Counted from the first letter of the stretch, positions 1-9,591 are shown. The stretch: 64,000 nucleotides of DNA from Actinomycetota bacterium (GCA_018268465.1 JAFDWN010000002.1:62001-126000); one strand, 5' to 3'. The notes: generated from the sequence alone by a model not told the origin. Numbers and translations are program-made.

Positions 1-99
1 GTCGTGGTAATCGCGGTAGAGCACCGCGTCGGGGTGTGCAGCCCGGTCCGGCCCCACCGCCGCCCAGCCACAGCGGACGCGCCCGTCGGCGTCGGTCAC
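1..99 (-). CDS. tagA: DNA-3-methyladenine glycosylase I, N-terminal fragment
   Basis: Only the first 33 codons are present; the rest lies left of the window. The reverse-strand reading begins with GTG at 99 and gives a start rich in TagA features (RVRCGWA and then a YRDYHD stretch), as in Rv1210. TagA removes 3-methyladenine from alkylated DNA in base excision repair. The start overlaps the stop of the upstream gene by GTGA (96-99), so it is probably translated with that operon. The position after the DivIVA-like gene matches the M. tuberculosis order. Confidence 0.85.
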   Translation of the reverse strand, partial: MTDADGRVRCGWAAVGPDRAAHPDAVLYRDYHD

Positions 100-464
100 A
101 GCGGCTCCTCGGGATGCGGGCCGGCAGCGGCGTGCTGGGGGCCCTGCGCGACGTGTTCGCCGGCGCCGGCCAGCCCGTGCGCGGCACGCACCGCCGCCAG
201 CTCGCCGCGCAGCTGGTCGAGTTCCTGGCCCAGCCGGTCGAGCACCCAGTCGACCTCGCCGGTCTTGTATCCGCGCACGGTCTGGGTGAATTTCACGGCG
301 TCCACGTCCGCGGCGGTGACACCGGACGCAGGCAGCACGGTGGCCGTGGTGGCCCGGGGTAACGGCGGCAGGGATTCGCCGCGGCCGAAGAGCACACTGC
401 CCAGGCCGAACAGCACGACCGCCACCAGGATCAGCACCACCAGGTAGAGCAGAATCAAGGTCAC
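96..464 (-). CDS. DivIVA-domain membrane-anchored protein (Rv1209-like)
   Basis: This 122-residue protein starts with a single hydrophobic helix (about residues 2-23). It is followed by a short region resembling a DivIVA/Wag31 motif: FTQTVRGYKTGEVDWVLDRL at about 59-78, then a predicted coiled coil (about 72-97) and a Gly/His/Pro-rich tail. DivIVA-type modules bind curved membranes at poles and septa, so a peripheral polar or septal role is inferred, not shown. It sits between gpgS and tagA exactly as Rv1209 does and overlaps tagA by 4 bp. The specific function is not known to me. Confidence 0.8.
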   Translation of the reverse strand: MTLILLYLVVLILVAVVLFGLGSVLFGRGESLPPLPRATTATVLPASGVTAADVDAVKFTQTVRGYKTGEVDWVLDRLGQELDQLRGELAAVRAAHGLAGAGEHVAQGPQHAAAGPHPEEPL

Positions 465-532
465 GGCTTCGATCCTGCCGCAGCCGTCCGACAGATTCGA
501 ACGCGCAGGTCACACCGGACGAACAGGACCGG

Positions 533-1495
533 CTACCGGGGTCGCAGCGTGACCATCGGCGGACGGTCCTGCAGGGACACCCCCGACGTGCGCGGCGTGT
601 AGCCCTCGCCGTCGGCGAAGAACTGCGTCAGCCCGACCCCGGAGTCCCCGACGCCGCACCGGGACAGCAAGGTGGCGATGACCTGCCTGCTCATGGCCGC
701 CAGCTCCGTCAGCGGACGGTTGCGGTGCGTCCTGACCCCCAGATTGACCTGCGCGATCGCGTCCAGCCCGAGCCGATCGTAGGTGTCGACGAGCAGACCG
801 ATCTCGACGCCGTAGCCCGGCGCGAACGGCACCGAGGTCAGCAGCTCACGGGTGCCGGCATATTCGCCGCCCAGTGGCTGCAGCAGGCACGTCAGCTCGG
901 GTCGCAACGCCGCCAGCAGCGGCCGCGCTACCAGCTCGGTCACCCGTCCCCCGCCGCTGGCGTCCTCGCTGCCGCTCACCTTGAGGGGTCGCCGGTAGAA
1001 CCCCTTGACCAGGTGTACGCCGTCGGTGGTCAGCAGGGGGCCGAGCAGTTTGGGCACGAACATCGGATCCGGGTCGATCAGGTCGGAGTCGACGAAGACG
1101 ACGATGTCGCCCGTGGTGGCGGCCAGCGACCTCCACAACACCTCACCCTTACCCGGCTGCGGTTCCACCTCGGGCAGCGCGATCTCGCGGCTGATGACGC
1201 GGGCACCGGCGGCGACCGCGCGGATCTCGGTGTCATCGGTGGAACCCGAATCCAGCACGATCAGCTCGTCGACCAGGTTGCCCAGCAGGGGCGCGATGGT
1301 CTCGACGACGCTGCCGACGGTCTCTTCCTCGTTGAGGGCCGGCAACACCACAGACACCGTGCGCCCGGCCTTGGCGGCGATCAATTCGTCGACGGTCCAC
1401 ACCGGGCGGCTCCAGCTGTGGTCAGACAGCCAGCGGTGTTCGGCGATCGCTTCCGCTCCCGCCAACTCGGGTGTCAGTTCAGGTGTCACAGTCAT
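533..1495 (-). CDS. gpgS: Glucosyl-3-phosphoglycerate synthase
   Basis: A GT-A fold glycosyltransferase of the GT81 family (320 aa) that moves glucose from a nucleotide sugar to 3-phosphoglycerate, the first step of methylglucose lipopolysaccharide synthesis in mycobacteria. The nucleotide-binding start LPALNEEE is at residues 51-58 and the metal-binding DSD at 136-138; a GGEYAG segment lies in the acceptor half. ATG at 1495 was chosen because it gives the Rv1208-like N-terminus and overlaps the folP2 stop (ATGA, 1492-1495); the open frame continues to 1720 but that extension lies wholly inside folP2. The enzyme is cytosolic and probably co-expressed with folP2 and fadD6. Confidence 0.95.
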   Translation of the reverse strand: MTVTPELTPELAGAEAIAEHRWLSDHSWSRPVWTVDELIAAKAGRTVSVVLPALNEEETVGSVVETIAPLLGNLVDELIVLDSGSTDDTEIRAVAAGARVISREIALPEVEPQPGKGEVLWRSLAATTGDIVVFVDSDLIDPDPMFVPKLLGPLLTTDGVHLVKGFYRRPLKVSGSEDASGGGRVTELVARPLLAALRPELTCLLQPLGGEYAGTRELLTSVPFAPGYGVEIGLLVDTYDRLGLDAIAQVNLGVRTHRNRPLTELAAMSRQVIATLLSRCGVGDSGVGLTQFFADGEGYTPRTSGVSLQDRPPMVTLRPR

Positions 1496-2436
1496 GCCAG
1501 TCCCCTCACCGTGCGCGTCGGTGGACGAAGTCCCTGGATCGACGCGACCATCTCCAGCACGCGCCGAGTCGGGCCGACCTCGTGAACACGGAACATGGCC
1601 GCCCCGGAAGCTGCGGCGAGTGCCGTCGCGGCCAGGGTGCCCTCCAGGCGTTCGGTCAGCCCCACACCCAAAGTCTCCCCGACGAAATCCTTGTTGCTCA
1701 GTGCCATCAGGACCGGCCATCCGGTATTTACAAGATCTTTTACGTGGCGCAACAAACTAAGGCTGTGGTAAGTGTTCTTGCCGAAATCATGAGTGGGATC
1801 CACAAGAATACGGTCCTTGACCACGCCGATCGCCACGGCGTGCGCGGCGGCCGCGGTCACCTCGGCCAGCACCGAATCGACCACACCCCGCTCGGAGGTG
1901 CCGTAGTTGACGCGGAACGGGCGGGTCCGCGGCGCCGCGCCACCGGTGTGTGAGCACACCAGACCCGCCCCGAATTCGGCGGCGATCTCGGCCAGACCGG
2001 GATCGACCCCGGCCCAGGTGTCGTTGATCACGTCCGCGCCGGCCGCGCAGGCTCGTTTGGCGACCGCCGCACGCCAGGTGTCGACGCTGATCAGCTGGTC
2101 GGGATAGGCGCCGCGCAGCCATTCGATGAACGGCACCACACGCGCGATCTCCTCCTCGGCGTCCACGGTGTCACCCGGGCCGGCCTTCACCCCGCCGACG
2201 TCGATGACGTCGGCGCCGTCGCCGATCGCGCGGTGCACCGCCGCCTTGGCCGCCTCGTCGGCGAAAGTAGCGCCGCGGTCGTAGAACGAATCCGGCGTCC
2301 GGTTCACGATCGCCATGATCAGCGCGCGATCGCCGGCCACGGGCCGGCCGCAGAAGGTGGACTGCACGCCCTCCATGGTGCCTGGCGGACCGCCCCGGGC
2401 GTCACCCGGAGTTCTGCACCGGCCGTCCTGGCGCAC
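1492..2436 (-). CDS. folP2: Dihydropteroate synthase paralogue FolP2
   Basis: A TIM-barrel pterin-binding protein very close to Rv1207. The segment IMAIVNRTPDSFYD is the usual DHPS strand-1 motif, and DVGGVKAGPG follows it. In M. tuberculosis the housekeeping DHPS is FolP1, while this gpgS-linked paralogue was reported to lack DHPS activity, so a folate role should not be assumed. The first in-frame start is 2436; ATG at 2376 (20 codons in) gives a shorter N-terminus just before the conserved region and may be the real start. It lies 43 bp after fadD6 and overlaps gpgS by 4 bp. Confidence 0.9.
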   Translation of the reverse strand: MRQDGRCRTPGDARGGPPGTMEGVQSTFCGRPVAGDRALIMAIVNRTPDSFYDRGATFADEAAKAAVHRAIGDGADVIDVGGVKAGPGDTVDAEEEIARVVPFIEWLRGAYPDQLISVDTWRAAVAKRACAAGADVINDTWAGVDPGLAEIAAEFGAGLVCSHTGGAAPRTRPFRVNYGTSERGVVDSVLAEVTAAAAHAVAIGVVKDRILVDPTHDFGKNTYHSLSLLRHVKDLVNTGWPVLMALSNKDFVGETLGVGLTERLEGTLAATALAAASGAAMFRVHEVGPTRRVLEMVASIQGLRPPTRTVRGLA

Positions 2437-2479
2437 CTGCGGGCGAGCGCCATGACCCGAGATGCGTCCGACGGCGGGC

Positions 2480-4291
2480 TCAGCTCCCGGGCCGCCTACC
2501 CGCCGTCACCTCGGCGGGATAGCCGTCATAGAACGGCACGTACCCCTCCCCGCGGCCGGCCAGCACATAGAGCGGGTCGGTGACGCCGGGCCCGTAGCCC
2601 TCCTTGCGCAGATCGCCCTTCTGGCTCTTGAAGGTCGAGGTGTGCGCGAGTGTGGCCGCCACCCGCACGAACAGGGGCACCGCATAGCCGGGCAGATGTT
2701 CGTAGAAGGTGGCGGCGAGCGCCTTACCGTCGAATTCCGCACCCGCGCCGAGCTGGATCGCCGCCATACCGGCGCGTCCGCTCGAGCCGGGCACCTCGAC
2801 ACCGAACACCGTGCACTCGGCGATCCCGGGGTCCGACGACACCGCGGCCTCGACCTCGGTGGTGGCGACGTTCTCCCCTTTCCACCGGAAGGTGTCCCCG
2901 AGGCGGTCGGTGAACGCGGCATGCCCGAAACCCTGCGAACGCATCAGGTCGCCGGTGTTGAACCACACGTCGCCGTCACGAAAAGCGTTGCGCACCAGTT
3001 TCTTTTCCGTTGCGGATGCGTCGGTGTAGCCGTCGAAGGGCTGGAAGTTGCCGACTTTGGACAAGAGCAGCCCCGGTTCGCCGTTCTTGACCTTGCGCAC
3101 CCGCCCGCCGTCGTCGCGCACCGGATCGCCGCTGTCGGCGTCGTACTGAACGAACGCCACCGGCGACGGGCAGATGCCGGTGGTCTTGTCGACGTTGAAC
3201 ACGTTGACAAACGCGGTATTTCCTTCGCTGGCCGCATAGAACTCGCACACCCGCCCGATGCCGAACCGTTCGGTGAACTGGTCCCAGATCGCGGGGCGCA
3301 GGCCATTGCCCGCTATCACCCGCACCCGGTGCGCGCGGTCGGTCGGCTTGGGCGGCTGATGCAACAGATAGGCGCACACCTCGCCGATGTAGACGAAAGC
3401 TGTTGCATCATAACGGATCACGTCATCCCAGAATCTCGACGCGGAGAACGATTCACCGAGGGCCAGCGCGGCACCCGCGTTGATGGCCGACGATACCGCG
3501 ACCGTCAGCGCATTGTTGTGATAGAAGGGCAGGCAGCAGTACAGGGTGTCGCGATGAGTGAGGCGCATCCCCAGCCCGCCGAACCCCGCCAGCGCCCGCA
3601 GCCACCGGTAGTGGGTCATCACACTGGCCTTGGGCATACCGGTGGTGCCCGAGGTGAAGATGTAGAAGGCCTTGTCCTTGGCCAGCACCGCCGACGTCGC
3701 CGCCGGGTTGGCCATCGGCGCGGTGGCCGCCAGCCGGTGCACCTCGTCGACGGTGGTCAGGTCGCCCGTGTCGGCGCCGCTCTCGGCGATCGGTGCCACG
3801 AAGTCGGTTTCGGCCACGATCGCCGTCGCACCGAGCAGGCCGATGCTGTGCGCGAGGACCTTGCCGCGCTGGTGGTAGTTCAACATGCCGGCCACCGCAC
3901 CGCATTTCACCGCCGCCAGCATCAGCAGCACCGACTCCGGTGAATTGCGAACCATGATCCCGACGACGTCGCCGTGCCCGACGCCACGTGCCGCCAGTAC
4001 CGCGGCATAACGGTTGGCCGTCTCATTGGCCTCGCGGTAGGTGATCCGCCGGTCGCCGAATTTAAGGAAGACCCGGTCCGCGTGCCGCACGGCACGCTCC
4101 TGGAACACCTTGCCGATCGAGGTCTTGGCGCCCGGACGGGCCAGAAACCCAGTGACGGCGCCGCGCACGATCACCGGTGCGTCCAGAAGCAGCCCCGGCA
4201 CCCCCGTGATGATGTCGAGCAACCCGACGTTCGTGCGGATCCCGGCGTTCTCGTCGACGCTTGGCGTCTCGCGCAAGCGCTCGTCGGTCAT
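2480..4291 (-). CDS. fadD6: Long/very-long-chain acyl-CoA synthetase FadD6
   Basis: An adenylate-forming enzyme of the FATP/very-long-chain acyl-CoA synthetase group (603 aa), matching Rv1206. It would activate fatty acids to acyl-AMP and then acyl-CoA. The AMP-binding P-loop FTSGTTGMPK is at residues 212-221, and the WFNTGDLM and DRLGDTFRWKGENV motifs of the hinge and C-terminal domain are intact. It begins with ATG at 4291, 65 bp downstream of the LOG gene stop on the same strand, so it is likely part of the LOG-fadD6-folP2-gpgS transcription unit. Confidence 0.93.
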   Translation of the reverse strand: MTDERLRETPSVDENAGIRTNVGLLDIITGVPGLLLDAPVIVRGAVTGFLARPGAKTSIGKVFQERAVRHADRVFLKFGDRRITYREANETANRYAAVLAARGVGHGDVVGIMVRNSPESVLLMLAAVKCGAVAGMLNYHQRGKVLAHSIGLLGATAIVAETDFVAPIAESGADTGDLTTVDEVHRLAATAPMANPAATSAVLAKDKAFYIFTSGTTGMPKASVMTHYRWLRALAGFGGLGMRLTHRDTLYCCLPFYHNNALTVAVSSAINAGAALALGESFSASRFWDDVIRYDATAFVYIGEVCAYLLHQPPKPTDRAHRVRVIAGNGLRPAIWDQFTERFGIGRVCEFYAASEGNTAFVNVFNVDKTTGICPSPVAFVQYDADSGDPVRDDGGRVRKVKNGEPGLLLSKVGNFQPFDGYTDASATEKKLVRNAFRDGDVWFNTGDLMRSQGFGHAAFTDRLGDTFRWKGENVATTEVEAAVSSDPGIAECTVFGVEVPGSSGRAGMAAIQLGAGAEFDGKALAATFYEHLPGYAVPLFVRVAATLAHTSTFKSQKGDLRKEGYGPGVTDPLYVLAGRGEGYVPFYDGYPAEVTAGRRPGS

Positions 4292-4356
4292 CTGAGTTCG
4301 GCCACCTCCGCTGTCATCGACTTCCCGGCCACCCTATCGGCCGCCGGCAACCACCA

Positions 4357-4938
4357 TCAGCCGTGCGCCGGGGCGCAGGCGTCGAGCGCCGCCGCCACGT
4401 CCCCGGTCACCACCAGGCGCTCCAGCGCCCCCCGCGACACATAGCCGGTGCGTTCCAGTCCGTCCAGCCATGCCAGCAGTCCCGCGTAATGACCGATGGG
4501 ATCGAGGATCACCACCGGCTTCTGGTGCATACCCAGATAACCCGCCGTCCACGCCTCGAAGAACTCCTCGAGCGTGCCGATGCCGCCGGGCAGCGCGATG
4601 AACGCGTCGGCGCGGTCCTCCATGACCTGCTTGCGTTCCCGCATCGTGTCGGTGACCACGAGTTCGTCCGCGTCGACGTCGGCGACCTCCCGGTGCACCA
4701 GGGCCTTGGGGATCACCCCGACGGTGCGGCCGCCCGCCGCGCGGGCCGACTCCGCGACCGCGCCCATCGCCGAGACGTTGCCACCACCGGACACCAGCGT
4801 CCAGCCCCGCCGCGCGATGGCCGCTCCGACCGCCGACGCGAGTTCCAACAGCTCCGGATGCTTCGGACCCGACGCACAGTAGACACACACCGCCCACGGA
4901 CGACGGGTTGCGTCGCCGGATTCCCTGGACACGGACAC
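4357..4938 (-). CDS. LOG-family nucleotide phosphoribohydrolase
   Basis: A 193-residue lysine-decarboxylase-like (LOG) protein. PGGIGTLEE at residues 117-125 and MRERK at 99-103 are the two motifs that define cytokinin riboside 5'-monophosphate phosphoribohydrolases. Its counterpart Rv1205 releases free cytokinin-type bases from nucleoside monophosphates. The start is GTG at 4938, followed by a second GTG two codons later, so the exact N-terminus is uncertain by two residues. It heads the minus-strand operon and is divergent from the ATPase gene at 5033 with about 95 bp between them. Confidence 0.92.
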   Translation of the reverse strand: MSVSRESGDATRRPWAVCVYCASGPKHPELLELASAVGAAIARRGWTLVSGGGNVSAMGAVAESARAAGGRTVGVIPKALVHREVADVDADELVVTDTMRERKQVMEDRADAFIALPGGIGTLEEFFEAWTAGYLGMHQKPVVILDPIGHYAGLLAWLDGLERTGYVSRGALERLVVTGDVAAALDACAPAHG

Positions 4939-5032
4939 ACCGACAACCTAGACGAGGACACCGGCAGCCCCCTCACCGGGCATTTGCCCCATTCGCGACT
5001 GGCCCCGGCCCGTTGCCCATAAAATCCCGCGG

Positions 5033-7087
5033 ATGCCTGTGAAGTGGGTGACCGCGCCACCGGCGGAGGCGCTGCAGCTGCTCATCGCCGGTGTGCGTGA
5101 CCGCGGCGGGGCGGTGCTGGTGGGTCCCGCGGGTGCCGGCAAGACGCAGCTGGCCGATGCCGTCAGGGCGCACCTGGACGGACGCTCGGACCGGGTGGCG
5201 GGAACGGTGTCGCAGCGGGCTGTCCCGTTCTCGGCGTTCGAGGCGCTGATCGATATCCCCGACGGGGCCAGGACGGCGGCGATCCTCGACCGGGCGCGTG
5301 ACCGCCTCGGCGACGGGCGGCTGCTGATCGTCGACGACGCCAGCCTGCTCGATCCGCTGTCCGCATCGCTGGTCTACCAGTTGGCGGTCTGCGGAGCGAC
5401 CCGGATGATCGTCGTGGTCGACGCCGATGGTTCTGCGCCACAGGCGATTTCGTCGATCTGGCGAGACGAGGTGCTGCCGCGAATCGATGTCGGCGCCCGC
5501 ACGCGCTTCGACGCCCACGTCGTGGACGTGCTGGCCGGGGTGCCAGGGGAGGCGCTGACGGCGCTGCAGTTCCTGGCCGTGGAGGATCCGCTGCCCGCCG
5601 CGGACCTGGCTGCGCTGGCGGGTCCGGACGCGCTGGGTATCGCCGAAGCGCACGACGTCGTCGTCAACCGCGACGGCGTGGCCGGTTCGGCGCATCCGCG
5701 CTACACCGACGCCGTCAGGGAGCGGACGGGCGCCGCGACGCTGCGCCGGCTGCGCACGGCGCTGGTGGACCGTCTGGCCGCCCACCCGCCCGACGGCATC
5801 GTGGCACGGCTCCGGCTGGCGGTGCTCGCACTCGACAGCGACAGCCCGCGGCCGGCGCCGGAGGTGATCGCCGCCGGCGAGGACGCGCTGCGGCTGGGCG
5901 ATCTCGAACTCGGCGAACGACTCGGACGCGCCGCGGTGACCCACGGCGGCGGCTTTCCCGCCCGGCTGCTGCTGGCGCACGCGCTGGCGTGGCAGGGCCG
6001 CGGCCGGGAGGCCGACGCGGTGCTGGCCGAGGTCGACTCGGCGGAGCTGACCGAGGACGAACTGATGGCGTGGGCGCTGCCGCGGGCGGCCAACCAGTTC
6101 TGGATGCTCTCGGAGCCCGAACGGGCGACGGCGTTCCTGCACACCACCCGCAATCGCGTGTCGTCGCCGGAGGCGCGGGTCACGCTGGACGCGCTGGCCG
6201 CCACCCTGGCGATGAATGCCGGAAACCCCAGCAGAGCCATGGAAATCGCCGAATCCGTCCTCGACTCGCCGGAGGCCGACGCCACCGCGGTCGGCTGGTC
6301 GGCGGCCACCGCCGCGCTCAGTTGTGCGCGAATGGGCAGGTTCGGGGAGGTCGACACGCTCGCCGAACGCGCCATGGCCGCCGGACATCCCGGCCTGTTG
6401 CGGTTCACCAGTGGTTTCGGGCAGACCACCGCGCTGTTGATGACCGGCCGGGTCGAGGACGCGCAGACGCTGGCCCGGCGGCTGGCCGATTTCGCGCAGA
6501 CGCGCCAGCCGGGCCGCGCCATCGGTCAGATCCTGCTCGCCGACGTGCTGACCGAACGCGGCCAGTTCGCCGACGCCGTTGCGCTGTTGCGGGAAGCCGC
6601 CGGTGTGCTGGCACCCACCGGTTACTCGTGGGGTCCGCTGGCATCGATGCTGCTGGCCCGGACCCTGGGTATGCAGGGCGCACTCGTCGAAGCCGCAAAA
6701 GTGTTGTCACGCGCCGAATCCCGGCACGGCCTGAAGTCCATGCTGTTCGCACCCGAGTTGGCGCAGGCCCGGGCGTGGACACTGGCCGCCCGCCGCGACA
6801 CGCACGGCGCCGTCGCCGCGGCGCGCGACGCGGCCCGTGCGGCCGAACGCGGAGGGCAGCGGTCGGTGGCGGTACGCGCCCTGCACGACGCGGTGCGATT
6901 GGGCGACGGCCGCGCGGCGGACGGTATCGCCCGCCTCGGTGTCGACTGCGAATTCGCGGAACTGGCAATCGATCACGGCCGCGCGCTGGCCGCGGGCGAC
7001 GCCGCCGGATTGCGGGCCGTGTCGGCACGATTCGCCGACGCGGGGCTGGCCGCGGCTGCGGCCGCCGCCGCGTCCCAGGCATCTTGA
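5033..7087 (+). CDS. P-loop (STAND/LuxR-type) ATPase without visible HTH
   Basis: A 684-residue protein with Walker A GPAGAGKT at residues 31-38 and Walker B LLIVDD at 97-102, followed by a long alpha-helical, TPR-like region rich in Ala/Arg/Glu. This is the layout of LuxR-type MalT/STAND regulators, but I see no C-terminal helix-turn-helix; the protein simply ends in an Ala-rich stretch. The position corresponds to Rv1204c. It is probably a cytosolic NTP-dependent switch or scaffold. The next gene, 97 bp downstream on the same strand, is an EspC-like secretion candidate, and a functional link is only an inference. Confidence 0.75.
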   Translation: MPVKWVTAPPAEALQLLIAGVRDRGGAVLVGPAGAGKTQLADAVRAHLDGRSDRVAGTVSQRAVPFSAFEALIDIPDGARTAAILDRARDRLGDGRLLIVDDASLLDPLSASLVYQLAVCGATRMIVVVDADGSAPQAISSIWRDEVLPRIDVGARTRFDAHVVDVLAGVPGEALTALQFLAVEDPLPAADLAALAGPDALGIAEAHDVVVNRDGVAGSAHPRYTDAVRERTGAATLRRLRTALVDRLAAHPPDGIVARLRLAVLALDSDSPRPAPEVIAAGEDALRLGDLELGERLGRAAVTHGGGFPARLLLAHALAWQGRGREADAVLAEVDSAELTEDELMAWALPRAANQFWMLSEPERATAFLHTTRNRVSSPEARVTLDALAATLAMNAGNPSRAMEIAESVLDSPEADATAVGWSAATAALSCARMGRFGEVDTLAERAMAAGHPGLLRFTSGFGQTTALLMTGRVEDAQTLARRLADFAQTRQPGRAIGQILLADVLTERGQFADAVALLREAAGVLAPTGYSWGPLASMLLARTLGMQGALVEAAKVLSRAESRHGLKSMLFAPELAQARAWTLAARRDTHGAVAAARDAARAAERGGQRSVAVRALHDAVRLGDGRAADGIARLGVDCEFAELAIDHGRALAAGDAAGLRAVSARFADAGLAAAAAAAASQAS

Positions 7088-7183
7088 GGCCGGAGAATTC
7101 CGTCGGAGGCACCGGTCTGGCCGCCATAGGATAGGCACTCGGGTCCGCAGACTTCCGGGGCGGTCCAGAAAGGGAGGCGCGGC

Positions 7184-7975
7184 ATGAGCGGGACTCTCTC
7201 CGTGCAGACCGACGGCCTGCGCGGGTATGCACAAACCCACACCGACGTCGCGGGCGCGCTGTCCGGATTGGCGGCTCCGCAGCCGGCAGGCGTGCAGACG
7301 TCGCACGGCGCCATCGCGTCGGCGGTCACCGCGGCACTTGCCGACGCACTCGGCGTCCGCCAGGCGACGATCCTCACCACCTCACGCAGCGGCAGCACGC
7401 TCGCTGACCTGCTGCTGCGGGCGGCCCAGGCCTACGAGCGCGGTGACCAGCGTGCCGGGGATGCGCTGCAGGCCGCGGCCGACGCCATGGATCCCGCCGC
7501 CGGCACCGCGGGTGCCGCCGTGCCGCCCTCACCGTCGGGGTCCGGCACTGCGCCCGTGCCGGGTGCCACCCCCGCCGCAGGCGGCGGTGACGTGGCGGGC
7601 CAGCTCGCCGGCCAGATCGGACAACAGGCCGCGCAACTGGGTCAGATGGCCGCCCAGGCGATCATGGCGCCGCTGCAGGCCCTCGCCGCCCCGCTACAGC
7701 AGCTACCTCAGCAGCTGACGGGCGGTCTGCAGCCGGGCGTCGGCGTCGACGTGATCCCCGAAAGTGAGGACACCGAGCTACCGGTCGAGGATCGCCACAA
7801 CCCCGACGACGACACTGATTCCGACGAGGCCCGCCCCGGCGAGCGCGGCGACAAGCCCGGCCGCGGTGAGGGATCGGCCCCGGGCCGGGCGCCCGACCGC
7901 CCGGCACAGCCGGCGGTCCCGGACACCGCATCTCCGAAACCCGCACCGGCGCAGACCCGGCCGCAATCCGGTTAG
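7184..7975 (+). CDS. EspC/DUF2580-like putative type VII secretion substrate
   Basis: The first 105 residues form an Ala-rich helical pair resembling the EspC/DUF2580 fold of ESX-associated proteins, including a YERGDQRAGDAL segment that may serve as the tyrosine-containing secretion signal. The remaining part is low complexity: Gly/Pro/Ala-rich, then Gln-rich, then an acidic Asp/Glu-Pro tail. No signal peptide is visible. A good ribosome-binding site (GGGAGG) lies about 6 nt before ATG 7184. Its 3' end overlaps the convergent ABC-F gene by 4 bp. Secretion is inferred from family resemblance only. Confidence 0.7.
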   Translation: MSGTLSVQTDGLRGYAQTHTDVAGALSGLAAPQPAGVQTSHGAIASAVTAALADALGVRQATILTTSRSGSTLADLLLRAAQAYERGDQRAGDALQAAADAMDPAAGTAGAAVPPSPSGSGTAPVPGATPAAGGGDVAGQLAGQIGQQAAQLGQMAAQAIMAPLQALAAPLQQLPQQLTGGLQPGVGVDVIPESEDTELPVEDRHNPDDDTDSDEARPGERGDKPGRGEGSAPGRAPDRPAQPAVPDTASPKPAPAQTRPQSG

Positions 7976-9591
7976 CCGTCCTGCAGCCCTCCCGCCGACA
8001 GCCGCAGCCGCCGCCCGACGCCGACGTCACCGAGAAACCGCTCGTCGTGACTGACCACGACGAAGGCGCCGCGGTAGGCGTTGAGCGCCGCGGTCAGTTG
8101 TGCGACACCGGCAAGGTCCAGGTTGTTGGTCGGCTCGTCGAGCAGCAGCAGTTGCGGCGCCGGCTCGGCGTAGAGCACGCACGCCAGCGTCGCGCGTAAC
8201 CGTTCGCCGCCGGACAGGGCCGATACCGGCAGGTGGATCCGCTCACCCTGAAACAGGAAGCGGGCCAGCAGATGCATGCGCCGGGTGTGCGACAGGCTCG
8301 GCGCGAACCGGGCGAGGCTCTCGGCGACCGTGGGTGCCGAATCGAGCAGATCGAGCCGCTGTGACAGGTAGGCAATCCGGCCGTCGAAACGCTGGACGTC
8401 CTCCGCGCCGGACCGCAGGTCCCCGGCGATGATCCGCAGCAGTGTCGACTTGCCCGACCCGTTGGGGCCGGTCAGCGCGATCCGCTCGGGCCCGCGGATC
8501 GTCACGTCGATACCATTGCCGCCGAAGAACTCTCGGCCTCCTCGGGTGATCCGCAGACCCGTCCCGACGAAGAGGGTGCGGCCCGCGGGCACCGCGGTGT
8601 CGGGCAGATCCAGCACGATGGTGTCGTCGTCACGCACGGCGCGTTCGGCGTCGTCGAGCCGCGCCTCGGCCTCCCCCACCCGTTTGGTGTGGACATCGTC
8701 GGCGCGCGCCGCCGACTCCTGCGCGTCGCGCTGCAACTTGCCCGCCACGATTCGCGGCAGGCCCGCATCCTTGACCTTCCGCGCCGCGGTACCCGACCGT
8801 CGCGCCGCACGTTCCCTGGCCTGCTGCAACTGGCGTTTCTCCCGTTTCAGCTGCAGCTCGGCGTTGCGGACGTTGCTCTGCGCGAGTTCGCGCGCCGCCT
8901 GCGCTGCGTCGGCATAGGCGGTGAAACCTCCTCCGTAGAAGGAGATTTCACCGCGATACAACTCAGCTGTGCGGTCAACCCGATCCAGCAGGTCGCGGTC
9001 GTGACTGACCACCACCAGCGTCCCGGCGAACTCGTCGAGCGCGCCGTAAAGTCGGCGCCGCGCATCGCGGTCGAGGTTGTTGGTCGGCTCGTCGAGCAGC
9101 AGCACATCCGGCCGGGCCAGCAGCCGCGCGGCCAGCCCCAGCGAGACCACCTCGCCGCCCGAGAGGGTGCCCAGCCGGCGGTCGAGGGCGAGGGCGCCCA
9201 GACCGAGACGGTCCAGCTGCGCCCGGGTGCGCTCCTGGACATCCCAGTCGTCGCCGATCGCGGCGAACACCTCCTCGCCGGCGTCGCCACGGGACAGCGC
9301 GTCGAGCGCGTCGAGGATCGTCGTCACGCCGAGCAGATCGGACACCGTCGCATCCGTCTCGAACGGCAGGTGCTGCGGGAGATAGCCCACCGTGCCACCG
9401 ACCGCCACGGAACCGGCGGCGGGCCGGAGTTCGCCGGCGATCAGGCGCAGCAGTGTGCTCTTGCCCGCCCCATTGGGGGCGACCAGGCCGGTGCGGCCGG
9501 CGGGCAGCGTAAAGGACAGGTCGGTGAACACCGTCGTGTCGTCGGCCCAGGCGAACGACACGTGCGAAAACACCACGGAAATATCGGACAT
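7972..9591 (-). CDS. ABC-F family ATP-binding protein (ribosome-protection type)
   Basis: Two ABC domains on one chain (539 aa) with no membrane segment define ABC-F. Domain 1 has Walker A APNGAGKST (38-46), LSGGE (143-147) and LLLDEPTNNLD (164-174). A long charged linker containing QLKREKRQLQQAREAAA-type helices follows, then the second domain with TGPNGSGKST and LSGGERL. ABC-F proteins act on the ribosome exit-site region, either as translation factors or antibiotic-protection factors; the linker suggests the latter but the sequence does not settle it. ATG 9591 was chosen because it directly precedes the first conserved strand; the frame is open further to 9744. Confidence 0.88.
   Translation of the reverse strand: MSDISVVFSHVSFAWADDTTVFTDLSFTLPAGRTGLVAPNGAGKSTLLRLIAGELRPAAGSVAVGGTVGYLPQHLPFETDATVSDLLGVTTILDALDALSRGDAGEEVFAAIGDDWDVQERTRAQLDRLGLGALALDRRLGTLSGGEVVSLGLAARLLARPDVLLLDEPTNNLDRDARRRLYGALDEFAGTLVVVSHDRDLLDRVDRTAELYRGEISFYGGGFTAYADAAQAARELAQSNVRNAELQLKREKRQLQQARERAARRSGTAARKVKDAGLPRIVAGKLQRDAQESAARADDVHTKRVGEAEARLDDAERAVRDDDTIVLDLPDTAVPAGRTLFVGTGLRITRGGREFFGGNGIDVTIRGPERIALTGPNGSGKSTLLRIIAGDLRSGAEDVQRFDGRIAYLSQRLDLLDSAPTVAESLARFAPSLSHTRRMHLLARFLFQGERIHLPVSALSGGERLRATLACVLYAEPAPQLLLLDEPTNNLDLAGVAQLTAALNAYRGAFVVVSHDERFLGDVGVGRRLRLSAGGLQDG

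Noticed and set aside
2462..3943. Long plus-strand open frame opposite fadD6
   Set aside because: High-GC antisense shadow: Arg/His/Gly-rich product with no domain, while fadD6 on the other strand is a full-length conserved gene.
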